Shown piece after piece: positions 1 through 8,101 of a DNA stretch of 64,000 bases. Both the position numbers and the translations under genes were made by a program. Below the pieces are notes generated by a model that worked only from the letters and a program-made list of their open reading frames with translations, was not told the origin of the DNA and did not search any database. Origin of the DNA: an uncultured Lachnospiraceae bacterium (lineage in GTDB: Bacteria; Bacillota; Clostridia; Lachnospirales; Lachnospiraceae); NCBI GenBank assembly GCA_910584915.1, contig CAJUDM010000008.1:103175-167174 (forward strand), in the 5' to 3' direction. Numbering within the stretch: position 1 is the first letter of the stretch; every line of letters starts with the position of its first letter.

Positions 1-71
1 CGAAGGAGGCGATGAAGGAGGCTGCAAAGGAGACGATACAGCTTTTGAGCAACGGATATGTGTTCGGCTGA
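1..71 (+). CDS. C-terminal end of an unidentified protein (cut by window edge)
   Basis: An open frame enters from the left edge and stops at TGA 69-71. The last 22 residues are charged and helical (KEAMKEAAKETIQLL...) and end in GYVFG. This is too little to assign a family. It lies 75 bases before the sugar kinase gene on the same strand, so it may belong to the same operon. Confidence 0.5.
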   Translation, partial: KEAMKEAAKETIQLLSNGYVFG

Positions 72-146
72 GACGAGAAAAGCATATACAGAGGGTGGAA
101 TGCCGGGATAAAATGTAAACGGGAAGACAAAGGTATGGTGTAAATT

Positions 147-1604
147 ATGGCGTTTGGAGGTTTGGATATCGGATCCAGCGGTGTGAAATGCGCGCTGTTC
201 GGCGAATGCGGCAGGCGGCTTGCCCTCGCAAGAAGGGAATATGGCTGTCTGGCAAAGGACGGGCATTATGAGCTGGACGCGGGCCTGGTGTGGGAAAAAG
301 TGAAGGAAGTGCTGCGGGAGGCAGCAGAGCAGACGGGCGAACCCGTTTCTGCGATAGCTGTCTCCGCCATCGGGGAAGCGGGAGTCGCCCTGGATACAAA
401 GGACAGGGTTTTAGCGCCGTCGCTTCTGTTCAACGATGCGCGGGGGATGGAGGAGAGCCGCTTTCTGTGTGAAAGGCTGGGGAGGCGCAGGATCTATGAG
501 AAGACCGGAAACGCGCCGAACGGCACTTACACGATAGAAAAGCTGATGTGGATAAAACGGCATGCGGCGTATTACAGAGAGATAGAGAAGTTCTTTCTGT
601 TTGAGGATTTTATCATCTACATGCTGACCGGCATGCGCGGCATCAGCTATTCTCTCGCGGCGAGGACCATGGCTTTTGATGTGGTGGAAAAGAAGTGGGA
701 CAAAGATATTTTTGAGGCGGCGGACATACCGGAGGAATGGATGTCAAAGGTGTATCCTTCGGGGAGTGTGGTCGGAACGGTCCGCCCGCGGCTTGCGGAG
801 GAATTGGGGCTTGACAGGGATACAAGGATCCTCACTGGAGGCCATGACGGGTGGTGCTGCGCGCTGGGCGGCGGCATGGTGGATCAGCGAACGGCGGTCA
901 ATGTCTCGGGGAGTTGTGAGACGATCAGCGTGCTGTTGGACGCCCCGCGCAGGGATCTGTTTATGATGGAATCAGGTTACAGTTGTATCCCGTATATTAT
1001 GGAAGACACCTACGCGACCTACGGCCTGTGTCTGACCAGCGGGTCGGCAGTCAAATGGTTCCGGGATGAACTCGGAGGCGGGCGCTCCTACAGGGAACTG
1101 GATGAAAGCGTATCCGACAGGCCTTCCGGAATCATTGCCATACCGGATTTTTCAGTGTCGGGGACGCCGCACTTTTCCCTGGATGCGAAGGGGCTGTTTT
1201 ACGGTATGACGTTGGATACGTCAGCGTCCGACCTGTTTCGGGCGCTGATGGAGGGGACGGCTTACCAGATTCGGATGAATATGGAGATCATGGAGAAAAA
1301 CGGACTGAAGATCCCGGCGATCAGAACTGTGGGAGGCGCCGCCGCCTCCCCGGTGTGGATGCAGATCAAGGCGGATATATGGAATCGTGAGATTTCAACT
1401 GTGGAGGGCGGGGAAGGAGGAGTCATAGGCTGCGCTATGCTGGCGGGGATAGCGGCCGGCGCTTTCTCTTCCCTGGAGGAAGGCGCGGAAAGGCTGGTAC
1501 GCCAGGGGAGTATATACGTGCCGGACCAAAAATACAGCGGATACTATGGGGAATCATATGAGATGTTTCGGGAGATGTTCGAGTGGAAGAACCGATATGC
1601 CTGA
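147..1604 (+). CDS. FGGY-family carbohydrate kinase (xylulokinase-like)
   Basis: This 485-aa protein has the length and order of FGGY sugar kinases. The N-terminal phosphate-binding strand is LDIGSSGVKCALF (about residues 6-18). A GGHDGWCCALG segment lies in the middle. The second actin-like domain carries the GGAAASPVWMQIKADIW signature (about 399-415). These enzymes transfer the ATP gamma phosphate to a sugar or polyol in the cytoplasm. The substrate cannot be read from sequence. The gene is followed by a class II aldolase and a second FGGY kinase on the same strand, which points to a dedicated route for one sugar or polyol. The start ATG at 147 has only a weakly placed AAAGG upstream. Confidence 0.85.
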   Translation: MAFGGLDIGSSGVKCALFGECGRRLALARREYGCLAKDGHYELDAGLVWEKVKEVLREAAEQTGEPVSAIAVSAIGEAGVALDTKDRVLAPSLLFNDARGMEESRFLCERLGRRRIYEKTGNAPNGTYTIEKLMWIKRHAAYYREIEKFFLFEDFIIYMLTGMRGISYSLAARTMAFDVVEKKWDKDIFEAADIPEEWMSKVYPSGSVVGTVRPRLAEELGLDRDTRILTGGHDGWCCALGGGMVDQRTAVNVSGSCETISVLLDAPRRDLFMMESGYSCIPYIMEDTYATYGLCLTSGSAVKWFRDELGGGRSYRELDESVSDRPSGIIAIPDFSVSGTPHFSLDAKGLFYGMTLDTSASDLFRALMEGTAYQIRMNMEIMEKNGLKIPAIRTVGGAAASPVWMQIKADIWNREISTVEGGEGGVIGCAMLAGIAAGAFSSLEEGAERLVRQGSIYVPDQKYSGYYGESYEMFREMFEWKNRYA

Positions 1605-1753
1605 CTGTGGATAAAACGCCTGATAAGACTGACGCGAGAGTGTGAGGAGATTTGTTGCTTTGCAGCCTGTACTCTGTGCGGCGGGCAGAAAATGATGATT
1701 CTTTTCTGCTCGATTACAGATGGCAGCCGAGGGAAGAAGAGGAGGGAGAGAGA

Positions 1754-2677
1754 ATGCTTGTAAATACGAAAGAACTGCTTGAAGACGCGGAAAAAAATAA
1801 TTATGCCGTGGCGGGTATCAATACGACGAGCCTCACGATGCTGCGGGCGGTGCTGGAGGCGGCTGAGGAAGAGAAGATGCCTGTGATCCTGAGCCATGCG
1901 CAGCTCCATGAGCCCTGTGCGCCGATGGAGATGATGGCGCCTTTGATGAAGGAGGCGGCAAAACGGTCATCTGTCCCCTGTGCTCTCCATCTGGATCACG
2001 GGACGACGGAGAGTTATATCTATAAGGCGTTAAGCCTTGGCTTCACATCCGTCATGGCAGATTTTGCGCGCTTTTCTTTTGAGGAGAACGTTGAGAGGAC
2101 AAGGAAGGTGACGGAGGTCTGCCATGAGATCGGCATCTCGGTGGAGGGAGAGTACGGCGAGATGCCGAGCAATGTGGAAGGACAGGGGAGAGCGCTGCCG
2201 GAGGGGAAGACGCTGGAATACTTTTTTACGAAACCGGAGAAGGCCGCTGAGTATGTGGAAAAGACGGGAGTGGATTCCCTGGTGGTATCCTTCGGCTCCG
2301 TACACGGGATCTATGTGGAGAAGCCGGCTATGGATTACAGACGGCTTGGTGCAATAAAGGAGGCTTTGCCGGATGTTCCGCTCGTCATGCACGGTGGTTC
2401 CGGCCTGAGTGAGGAGGATACGAGGAAATGTATCGACGGGGGGATCCGCAAGATCAACTATTATACCTATATGGCGTGCGAACCTGCCGCACGGCTTCCG
2501 GAATATATCGCCGGTTTTCCCAAACCGCCCTATTTTCATGAGATCTGTGAGTATGCGCGTGAGGCCATGAAAGAGCGGGCGGCGTATGCGATCAGGCTTT
2601 TTAAGAACAGAGGGCAGGTCAGATCAGGATACAGGCAAGAACGAGGACGGGCTGGCATGGAGAACAGATCGGAGTAA
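1754..2677 (+). CDS. class II (zinc) ketose-bisphosphate aldolase
   Basis: From ATG 1754, behind GGAGGGAGAG, this gives 307 aa, the usual length for FbaA/GatY/KbaY-type aldolases. The longer upstream frame from TTG 1652 has no support. LHLDHGTT (about residues 79-86) holds the catalytic Asp and a zinc His. VEGEYGE corresponds to the family's VEAELG strand. SFGSVHGIY and VMHGGSGLS supply the other zinc histidines and the phosphate-binding glycines. Class II aldolases cleave ketose-1,6-bisphosphates, or related 1-phosphates, to triose phosphates. The final phosphate-binding stretch reads KINYYTYMA where most relatives have KINVxTE, so the substrate may not be the standard one. The two flanking FGGY kinases would prepare its substrate (inference). 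Confidence 0.85.
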   Translation: MLVNTKELLEDAEKNNYAVAGINTTSLTMLRAVLEAAEEEKMPVILSHAQLHEPCAPMEMMAPLMKEAAKRSSVPCALHLDHGTTESYIYKALSLGFTSVMADFARFSFEENVERTRKVTEVCHEIGISVEGEYGEMPSNVEGQGRALPEGKTLEYFFTKPEKAAEYVEKTGVDSLVVSFGSVHGIYVEKPAMDYRRLGAIKEALPDVPLVMHGGSGLSEEDTRKCIDGGIRKINYYTYMACEPAARLPEYIAGFPKPPYFHEICEYAREAMKERAAYAIRLFKNRGQVRSGYRQERGRAGMENRSE

Positions 2678-2689
2678 AGGTTGGCGGGA

Positions 2690-4165
2690 ATGTATTTTAT
2701 CGGATTGGATATCGGAACATCGGGGGCTAAAGCTCTCTGTATGGATGAAAGCGGAAGAGTAGAAAAAATATGCAGGGCAGGATACAGGCTTTCGCCTTCC
2801 GGAGGAGGCAGACGGGAGCTCAATCCGGAGCGTGTATGGCAGGCAGCCAGACGGTGCCTTGGGGAGGCAGGCGGGGGGCGGGAGATAGAAGCTGTGAGCG
2901 TGTCGGCTCTCGGGGAAGCGGTCACGGCGGTGGACGCTTCCGGAAAATGCCTGACCGTGGGGATCACAGGGACAGATGAGCGGGGAAGGGAGTATTACGA
3001 AGAGTTTATGGGCAGAGTGGGGAACAGAAAGGTGACGGAGATCACGGGCCTTCCTGCGTCCCCGCTATATTCTCTGGGGAAGATTCTGTGGATGAGGGAG
3101 GCTTTGCCGGAAGTATTTGAGAAAATCAAAAAGGTAGTTACGTTTCAGGATTTTGTGATCTTCAGGTTATGCGGTGAGACGGCAGTGGATGTATCCATGG
3201 CTTCCAGGACTATGCTCTTTGACTATCGCGCGAGGCGCTGGTCTCCGTGGCTGTTTGAACAGGCAGAACTGCCTGTGACACTTATGTCGGAGGTGGTGGA
3301 TTCCGGGACTGCAGTCGGTGTTGTGGGAGAAAAACTGCGCCGGGAGTTAGGAATCAGAGGAAAGGCGTTAGTCGTAGCAGGGTGCCATGACCATATTGCG
3401 AATGCGCTCGGCGCCGGTGTGTGCAGGGCGGGAGAATGTGTAAATGCGGCGGGAACCACAGAGGGGCTCACGGTGGTGATGGAGCCGGATATTCTGGATG
3501 GGGAGTCTGTGGAGAAATATCAGATCGCCTGTGAACCTTTCGCGATTCCGGGGCTGTACAACACGGTTGCCTTCAGCAATGCATCCGGCTCTGTCCTTAA
3601 ATGGTTTGTGAAAGACATCCTGAGAGCGAAGGATGGCATGTATGGGATACTGGGAAGCGCCATAAGACAGGAACCGTCTCCCGTCCTGGTGCTGCCGCAC
3701 TTTGCGGGGGCGGCTACCCCCCGGATGGACGAGCACTCCAAGGGCGCGCTCCTCGGGCTTACGCTGGAGGCGGGCAGGGAGGAGATTTACCAGGCGCTCG
3801 TGGAAGGCACACAGATGGAGCTGGGGCTCATATACAGATGCCTGCTGGACGCGAAAGTACCGATCCGCAAAATGATGGCGACGGGCGGTATGGCGTCGGA
3901 GGAGATCCTGCAGATGAAGGCGGATATACTGGGCTGTGAGATATGCACGCCGGACTGCGCGGAGACGGGCGCCGCTGGCGGGGCGATACTGGGAGCGGCG
4001 GCCTGCGGCGTCTACAGGAATGTGGAGGAGGCGGTTTGCCGTATGACGAGGGAGAAAAAGCGCTATATTCCGAATGAGAAGAGGCATGAGGCATACAGAA
4101 GGAGACAGGAGGTTTATGACGGACTTTACGGGCGGCTGACAGGGATTGCGGCTGATATGGGATGA
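2690..4165 (+). CDS. second FGGY-family carbohydrate kinase
   Basis: This 491-aa protein is a paralogue of the kinase at the left of the cluster. It has the FGGY start LDIGTSGAKALCMD, a GCHDHIANALGAG nucleotide-cleft segment and the C-terminal signature MATGGMASEEILQMKADI. The aldolase stop lies only 12 bases upstream, so the two are probably cotranscribed. ATG 2690 is preceded by AAAGG at 9 bases. A TTG at 2681 behind GGAG is an alternative start that would add three residues. Two diverged FGGY kinases around one aldolase suggest either two input substrates feeding one aldolase, or two sequential phosphorylations. No transporter or regulator lies inside the window to settle this. Confidence 0.85.
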   Translation: MYFIGLDIGTSGAKALCMDESGRVEKICRAGYRLSPSGGGRRELNPERVWQAARRCLGEAGGGREIEAVSVSALGEAVTAVDASGKCLTVGITGTDERGREYYEEFMGRVGNRKVTEITGLPASPLYSLGKILWMREALPEVFEKIKKVVTFQDFVIFRLCGETAVDVSMASRTMLFDYRARRWSPWLFEQAELPVTLMSEVVDSGTAVGVVGEKLRRELGIRGKALVVAGCHDHIANALGAGVCRAGECVNAAGTTEGLTVVMEPDILDGESVEKYQIACEPFAIPGLYNTVAFSNASGSVLKWFVKDILRAKDGMYGILGSAIRQEPSPVLVLPHFAGAATPRMDEHSKGALLGLTLEAGREEIYQALVEGTQMELGLIYRCLLDAKVPIRKMMATGGMASEEILQMKADILGCEICTPDCAETGAAGGAILGAAACGVYRNVEEAVCRMTREKKRYIPNEKRHEAYRRRQEVYDGLYGRLTGIAADMG

Positions 4166-4318
4166 CGGCATTATCAGAGAATCATATTGGAAACACATAG
4201 AAATGATAAGGAGTACGGGGGAGGAGCAAAAATCGATTGCAGGGCGATTTCGCGAGCTGTGCAGACACCAAGATGCTGAACTGTTACGCGCATGAGGAAA
4301 CAACTCAATAAAAGAATC

Positions 4319-4347
4319 TTGACAAAATGAGTCAAAAGATGTATAGT
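4319..4347 (+). promoter_or_regulatory. sigma-A-type promoter for the 4460 gene
   Basis: A perfect TTGACA (4319-4324) is followed after 17 bases by TATAGT (4342-4347). The transcript would have a leader of about 105 bases. In that leader ATTCAACA (4371-4378) can pair with TGTTGAAT (4436-4443), just before the ribosome binding site AAAGGAGGAG. Confidence 0.75.
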
Positions 4348-4459
4348 GGAGACAATTTCATGGTTTAAATATTCAACATAAGATGTGCATGGGAATGGAT
4401 TTCGGATGTACGATTTATGGTGGGGTAAACCGAGTTGTTGAATAAAGGAGGAGAAAAGT

Positions 4460-4732
4460 ATGGAACAACAGGCAAATGGAGGAGCCGGCTTATCGATAGC
4501 ATCAATGGTTCTGGGGATCGTAGCACTGGTATTATCATGCTGCATATACTACATATCTATCCCGTGCGCGGTTGTCGGTATCGTTCTGGCAATCATTTCC
4601 CTTAAAGGTCAGAGAGACGGAAAGGGTATGGCGATAGCCGGTTTAGTGTGCTCGATTGTTTCTCTGATTCCGGCGATCTTTGTAATAGTCATGGGTGCCG
4701 CCCTGGTGGATGGACTCAACGCATATATGTGA
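4460..4732 (+). CDS. DUF4190-type small membrane protein
   Basis: This 90-aa protein has two hydrophobic spans (about residues 10-55 and 62-85) joined by a short basic loop (LKGQRDGKGMA). That is the layout of DUF4190 proteins, whose function is unknown. A strong AAAGGAGGAG lies 7 bases before ATG 4460, and a near-consensus promoter lies upstream. It is followed directly by a DUF2752 membrane protein; the two families are often found side by side. Confidence 0.8.
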   Translation: MEQQANGGAGLSIASMVLGIVALVLSCCIYYISIPCAVVGIVLAIISLKGQRDGKGMAIAGLVCSIVSLIPAIFVIVMGAALVDGLNAYM

Positions 4733-4739
4733 TGGCGTT

Positions 4740-5177
4740 ATGAACAGGGATCATAGAATTGATAATGTAGATCAGATATCCAGACTCTGCTATTATGCGG
4801 GTCTGGTATTTGCTTTTACAGGGTTGATTGGCATATTGCTGCTCGCGGTTTTGCAGATCCCGATATCGCAGGTTATCCCTCCGTGTGCATTTCATTCGGT
4901 GACCGGGTATTATTGCCCGGGATGCGGCGGCACGCGGGCCGTGATCGCCATGCTGCACGGCAGAATATTTTCCAGTTTGTGCTATCACCCGTTTGTGGTC
5001 TATATGACGGCATACTATATTGTATTTGAGATTTCCCATACGCTGGATATCATTACCGGACACAGGATCAGGGGTTTAAGAATTGGTCCGGTATATTTTT
5101 ATGTGGGCATTGCCCTGATCATCATACAATGTATTGTCAAAAATATTCTAAAATACAGGTATGGAATCAGTTTATGA
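4740..5177 (+). CDS. DUF2752 membrane protein
   Basis: This 145-aa protein starts at ATG 4740, eight bases after the previous stop. It has about three membrane spans and the family hallmark GYYCPGCGGTRA (about residues 56-67), a conserved CxxCGxTR-type motif. The function of DUF2752 is unknown. It is cotranscribed with the DUF4190 gene, and a strong terminator follows at 5244-5291. Confidence 0.8.
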   Translation: MNRDHRIDNVDQISRLCYYAGLVFAFTGLIGILLLAVLQIPISQVIPPCAFHSVTGYYCPGCGGTRAVIAMLHGRIFSSLCYHPFVVYMTAYYIVFEISHTLDIITGHRIRGLRIGPVYFYVGIALIIIQCIVKNILKYRYGISL

Positions 5178-5243
5178 ATATTTGCCGGACGATATCGGTG
5201 CCGAAGCAGTAAGTTTATATTCATTTAGAAAACATCGATTGAG

Positions 5244-5291
5244 GAAGCAGCGTTTACTCTTGCGGAAAAGGGTGAATGCCGCTTCTTTTTT
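5244..5291 (+). terminator. rho-independent terminator after the DUF4190/DUF2752 pair
   Basis: A stem of about 14 base pairs (GAAGCAGCGTTTAC against GTGAATGCCGCTTC, one mismatch and two wobbles) is followed by six Ts. The rest of 5178-5506 shows no gene. Confidence 0.75.
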
Positions 5292-5506
5292 AAGTTGAAT
5301 TTTATACTGTACTCAAAATGACAGGAGTAAAAAATCTTTGGACAAAATAAAGTCTTTCTCCGTCTAATATACAGAAAGCGGGAAGAACAGGCAGAAGAAA
5401 GACAACAATCCTGCTGACATGATCTGCAGATCATAATTTCCCGGGATAAAAGGTACAGAAAATTGCGTCATGGCGATTATATGGCGGGAAGGGAGAATAG
5501 ATACGG

Positions 5507-6040
5507 ATGGAACAACTGGTGAAGAGGGCAAAAAGACATGATAAAGAAGCGTTTGAGGATCTGATGCAGGGGCAGGCGCAGAATATGTACAAGACAGCGA
5601 AGGCGATCCTGCGAAATGACGAGGATGTGCTGGACGCCATGCAGGAGACTGCGCTGACATGCTGGGAGAAGATCGGAACGCTGAAGCAGGAACGTTTCTT
5701 TAAGACATGGATGACGAGGATACTGATCAATCACTGCAACGAGATATGCAGGCAGAGAAAATATACAGTGTCCGGGGAGACGGTCCCGGAGCGGGGCGCG
5801 CAGGAGGACGGCTTTATCAATATGGAGTGGGAGGATTTTCTGAACGGCCTGGACAGAAAACATCGCACGGTGGTTATTCTATACTATGTACAGGGATTTA
5901 AGACGAGGGAAGTGGCAGAGATACTGAAGGTGAATGAGAGTACAGTGCGCAGCCGTCTCGCCGCCGCCAGAGAAAAAATGGAACTGCTGTATGAGAGAGG
6001 CGGTGCGGCGGGAAGCCGGAGGTTTGGCAGAAGGGCGTGA
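5507..6040 (+). CDS. ECF-type RNA polymerase sigma factor
   Basis: This 177-aa sigma-70 family protein has region 2 (about residues 5-80, with DVLDAMQETAL and FKTWMTRILIN) and region 4 (about 110-165, helix-turn-helix TREVAEILKVNESTVRSRL). It lacks regions 1 and 3, as ECF sigmas do. It would redirect RNA polymerase to stress or envelope genes. The gene immediately downstream encodes a DUF4179 membrane protein, the usual anti-sigma partner in Clostridia. A ribosome binding site GGAAGGGAG precedes ATG 5507. Confidence 0.88.
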   Translation: MEQLVKRAKRHDKEAFEDLMQGQAQNMYKTAKAILRNDEDVLDAMQETALTCWEKIGTLKQERFFKTWMTRILINHCNEICRQRKYTVSGETVPERGAQEDGFINMEWEDFLNGLDRKHRTVVILYYVQGFKTREVAEILKVNESTVRSRLAAAREKMELLYERGGAAGSRRFGRRA

Positions 6041-6157
6041 ATATGTGCCGGGAGTTCTGACACAGAGTGCAGGACGGTGTCAGAGGACCGACCGGAAAAT
6101 ACAGATGGAGAGAAAGAGAGACAGACAGGAGAGCATAAAAGGATCAGGAGGCTATCT

Positions 6158-7324
6158 ATGAGCAGATTTGATGATATGGTGAACGGATTGAGAGATGAGA
6201 TGGATATACCGGAAAATGTGTGGAGAGGGTATGCGCAGACGCTGGCGGAGCTGCCGGAAAAAAACGGCGGGAGAAACACCGGCGGCAGGAAAACTGAATA
6301 TGGAAACCGAAAGAGAAAAGGGAAAAGGACGTCAGGGGGGATGGCCGTGCTGAAGGCGGCGGCATTTGTGCTGATCTCGGTCACAGTGATCGGGAGCGGC
6401 GTATACGCGGCGGAAAAATATTTCGGCATACTGGATTTTCTCAGAGGGAACGGAAATGCCGGTGTGGATTTGTCTGTGGAGGCGGAGGATCTGATCGTGC
6501 CGGTGACGGAACAGGAGCAGGAGAAGGAGACGCCCGTTGACGGGATGCCGGTCGAATACACCGTAAAAGAGGCGATGTGCGACAGCGACAGCATCTATGT
6601 CGTGCTGGAGGCGAGGGCGAAGGAGACAGGGCGCTATTTCCTTGTGCCGGAGGATGCTTCGGAGGAGGAGGACCCCGTACGCGACTGGGGGATCGACGGC
6701 GATATGAGCGCCGCGGAATATGCGGCGTCGAAAGGGCTTGAGATAAAGCATGTGAACGCCGGTATCGTGAATACCGATGAACTCGGCATAGCGGCGTCCG
6801 CTATATATTTCCAATCGGTAAGCGATGATGTGATGGATATCATGATCGAGAGCGGAAAGACGGAGAAGGGGAAGACGTTCGATGTGGTCTGCACAGGGAT
6901 ACTCTGGGATAAGACGATGGTGAATATGGAGGATATCCTGCGGACGGAGATCCGGTTTACGCTGACGGATATCAGCGATGCCGCGGCGACGGCGTACATG
7001 CCATCCGGCACAGCACAGATCCCGGGAACCGGTGCCGTTATCGAGAAAGCGGAAGTGACGCAGACAAAGCTCGGCACCTATCTGGAGATCTTATACAGGG
7101 ACGCGGACGGGGATATCAACATGGCTCCTTCCTTCCGTCTTGCGGGAAGTAACGGGGAAGAGCACAGGATCAGAATGGGTTCTGGTACGGAGATACTGGA
7201 GAACGGAGAATATTTCTGGAGGCTCAGCATGGAGAAGGTGGAACTTGGAGACAGCATCACGCTGGAAGCCTACAATGCGGAGACAAAGGAGGTATACGGG
7301 ACATTTGAACTGGTCAGACAGTAG
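6158..7324 (+). CDS. DUF4179 membrane protein, probable anti-sigma factor
   Basis: This is a 388-aa protein from ATG 6158, with GGAGG 6 bases upstream; the longer in-frame extension to 6077 lacks such a site. The N-terminal ~65 residues are cytoplasmic and helical (SRFDDMVNGLRDEMDIP). One membrane span follows (about 66-83, AAAFVLISVTVIGSGVYAA). A large beta-rich extracytoplasmic domain forms the rest. This matches DUF4179 anti-sigma proteins that hold a neighbouring ECF sigma at the membrane until a signal releases it. Its place directly after the sigma gene supports that role. Confidence 0.82.
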   Translation: MSRFDDMVNGLRDEMDIPENVWRGYAQTLAELPEKNGGRNTGGRKTEYGNRKRKGKRTSGGMAVLKAAAFVLISVTVIGSGVYAAEKYFGILDFLRGNGNAGVDLSVEAEDLIVPVTEQEQEKETPVDGMPVEYTVKEAMCDSDSIYVVLEARAKETGRYFLVPEDASEEEDPVRDWGIDGDMSAAEYAASKGLEIKHVNAGIVNTDELGIAASAIYFQSVSDDVMDIMIESGKTEKGKTFDVVCTGILWDKTMVNMEDILRTEIRFTLTDISDAAATAYMPSGTAQIPGTGAVIEKAEVTQTKLGTYLEILYRDADGDINMAPSFRLAGSNGEEHRIRMGSGTEILENGEYFWRLSMEKVELGDSITLEAYNAETKEVYGTFELVRQ

Positions 7325-7327
7325 AGG

Positions 7328-7355
7328 CAAAAAGAGGGCGGGTCATATCCCGCCC
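7328..7355 (-). terminator. terminator overlapping the amidase stop codon
   Basis: A perfect 7-bp stem, GGGCGGG/CCCGCCC (7336-7342 with 7349-7355), sits over the minus-strand stop. On the minus strand it is followed by a T-rich run (CTCTTTTTG, down to 7328). Confidence 0.6.
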
Positions 7356-8020
7356 AGGCGGCTGTTGACGGCGTCCGCGATGTCATCCATACGGCTCTCC
7401 AGATAGGGACCGGGGCATTCCGTGTCGGTAAACATTTTGTGGATGGTCAGATTCCCGTCTGTATCTCCGGTATAGTTTAACGCTGTGATGCCGTTGCGCC
7501 TGCAGATATCGGTGCAGAGCTCGATCAGAGCCTCGAAGGAGGCATCGTTTACGTGCCATTCGCCGCCGAGTTCATCGTTGGCGACTTCTATCGTAACGGC
7601 GCGGTTGTCGTTTTCCCGGCTGCTGGATGTCCATGCCCGGTTGCCCTCCTCCACATACATCGCGATCCTGCCTGCCTCATCGATGGCATAATTGGCGGAA
7701 ACCCGTCTGTCTCTGTTGGAAAAGCGGCTGCCCAGTTCTTCGAGCGACAGGCTGCCTGCCATATGATGGATCGTTATTTTATCGATCGCTTTCCCCCGGG
7801 GAAAATCCGCGTTCGGAGAGAGGTATACATAGTCCGTGAGAGGACTGTTGCGGTCGATCACGGTTTCTTCTTCCAGGGGAGTCAGAGGCCTGCCCACGTT
7901 ATCGGGAAGCCTTGCTGCGGAAGTATAGCATAATATCAGCACTATGGCGGCTGACACGCAAAAACCCGACAGGAGAAGCCACACGCTGAAAAATTTATTT
8001 TTTATATGAATCTTAGGCAT
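7343..8020 (-). CDS. N-acetylmuramoyl-L-alanine amidase (Amidase_2/PGRP fold), membrane-anchored
   Basis: This 225-aa protein has an N-terminal membrane anchor (about residues 8-30), a linker, then an Amidase_2 domain. KITIHHMAG gives the first zinc His. The later LTIHKMFTDTECPGPYL gives the second His and the Cys ligand. It would cut the bond between N-acetylmuramate and L-alanine in cell-wall peptidoglycan. I prefer the ATG at 8020 (MPKIHIKNKFF), which has GAGG just upstream. An ATG at 8050 would add ten residues without a good site. Confidence 0.85.
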   Translation of the reverse strand: MPKIHIKNKFFSVWLLLSGFCVSAAIVLILCYTSAARLPDNVGRPLTPLEEETVIDRNSPLTDYVYLSPNADFPRGKAIDKITIHHMAGSLSLEELGSRFSNRDRRVSANYAIDEAGRIAMYVEEGNRAWTSSSRENDNRAVTIEVANDELGGEWHVNDASFEALIELCTDICRRNGITALNYTGDTDGNLTIHKMFTDTECPGPYLESRMDDIADAVNSRLGGI

Positions 8021-8101
8021 AGTGATCCTCATTTCTGCATTCTTGTTCATGTAAGTGCGATATGTCCATTTTGCCCTGCATAGTGACTGGCAGGCGCTCC
8101 T

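Noticed and set aside
3368..4303. 311-codon minus-strand frame over the second FGGY kinase
   Set aside because: It overlaps a clearly recognisable kinase gene, and its predicted residues match no family and are rich in His and Arg, as is usual for antisense frames of G-ending codons.
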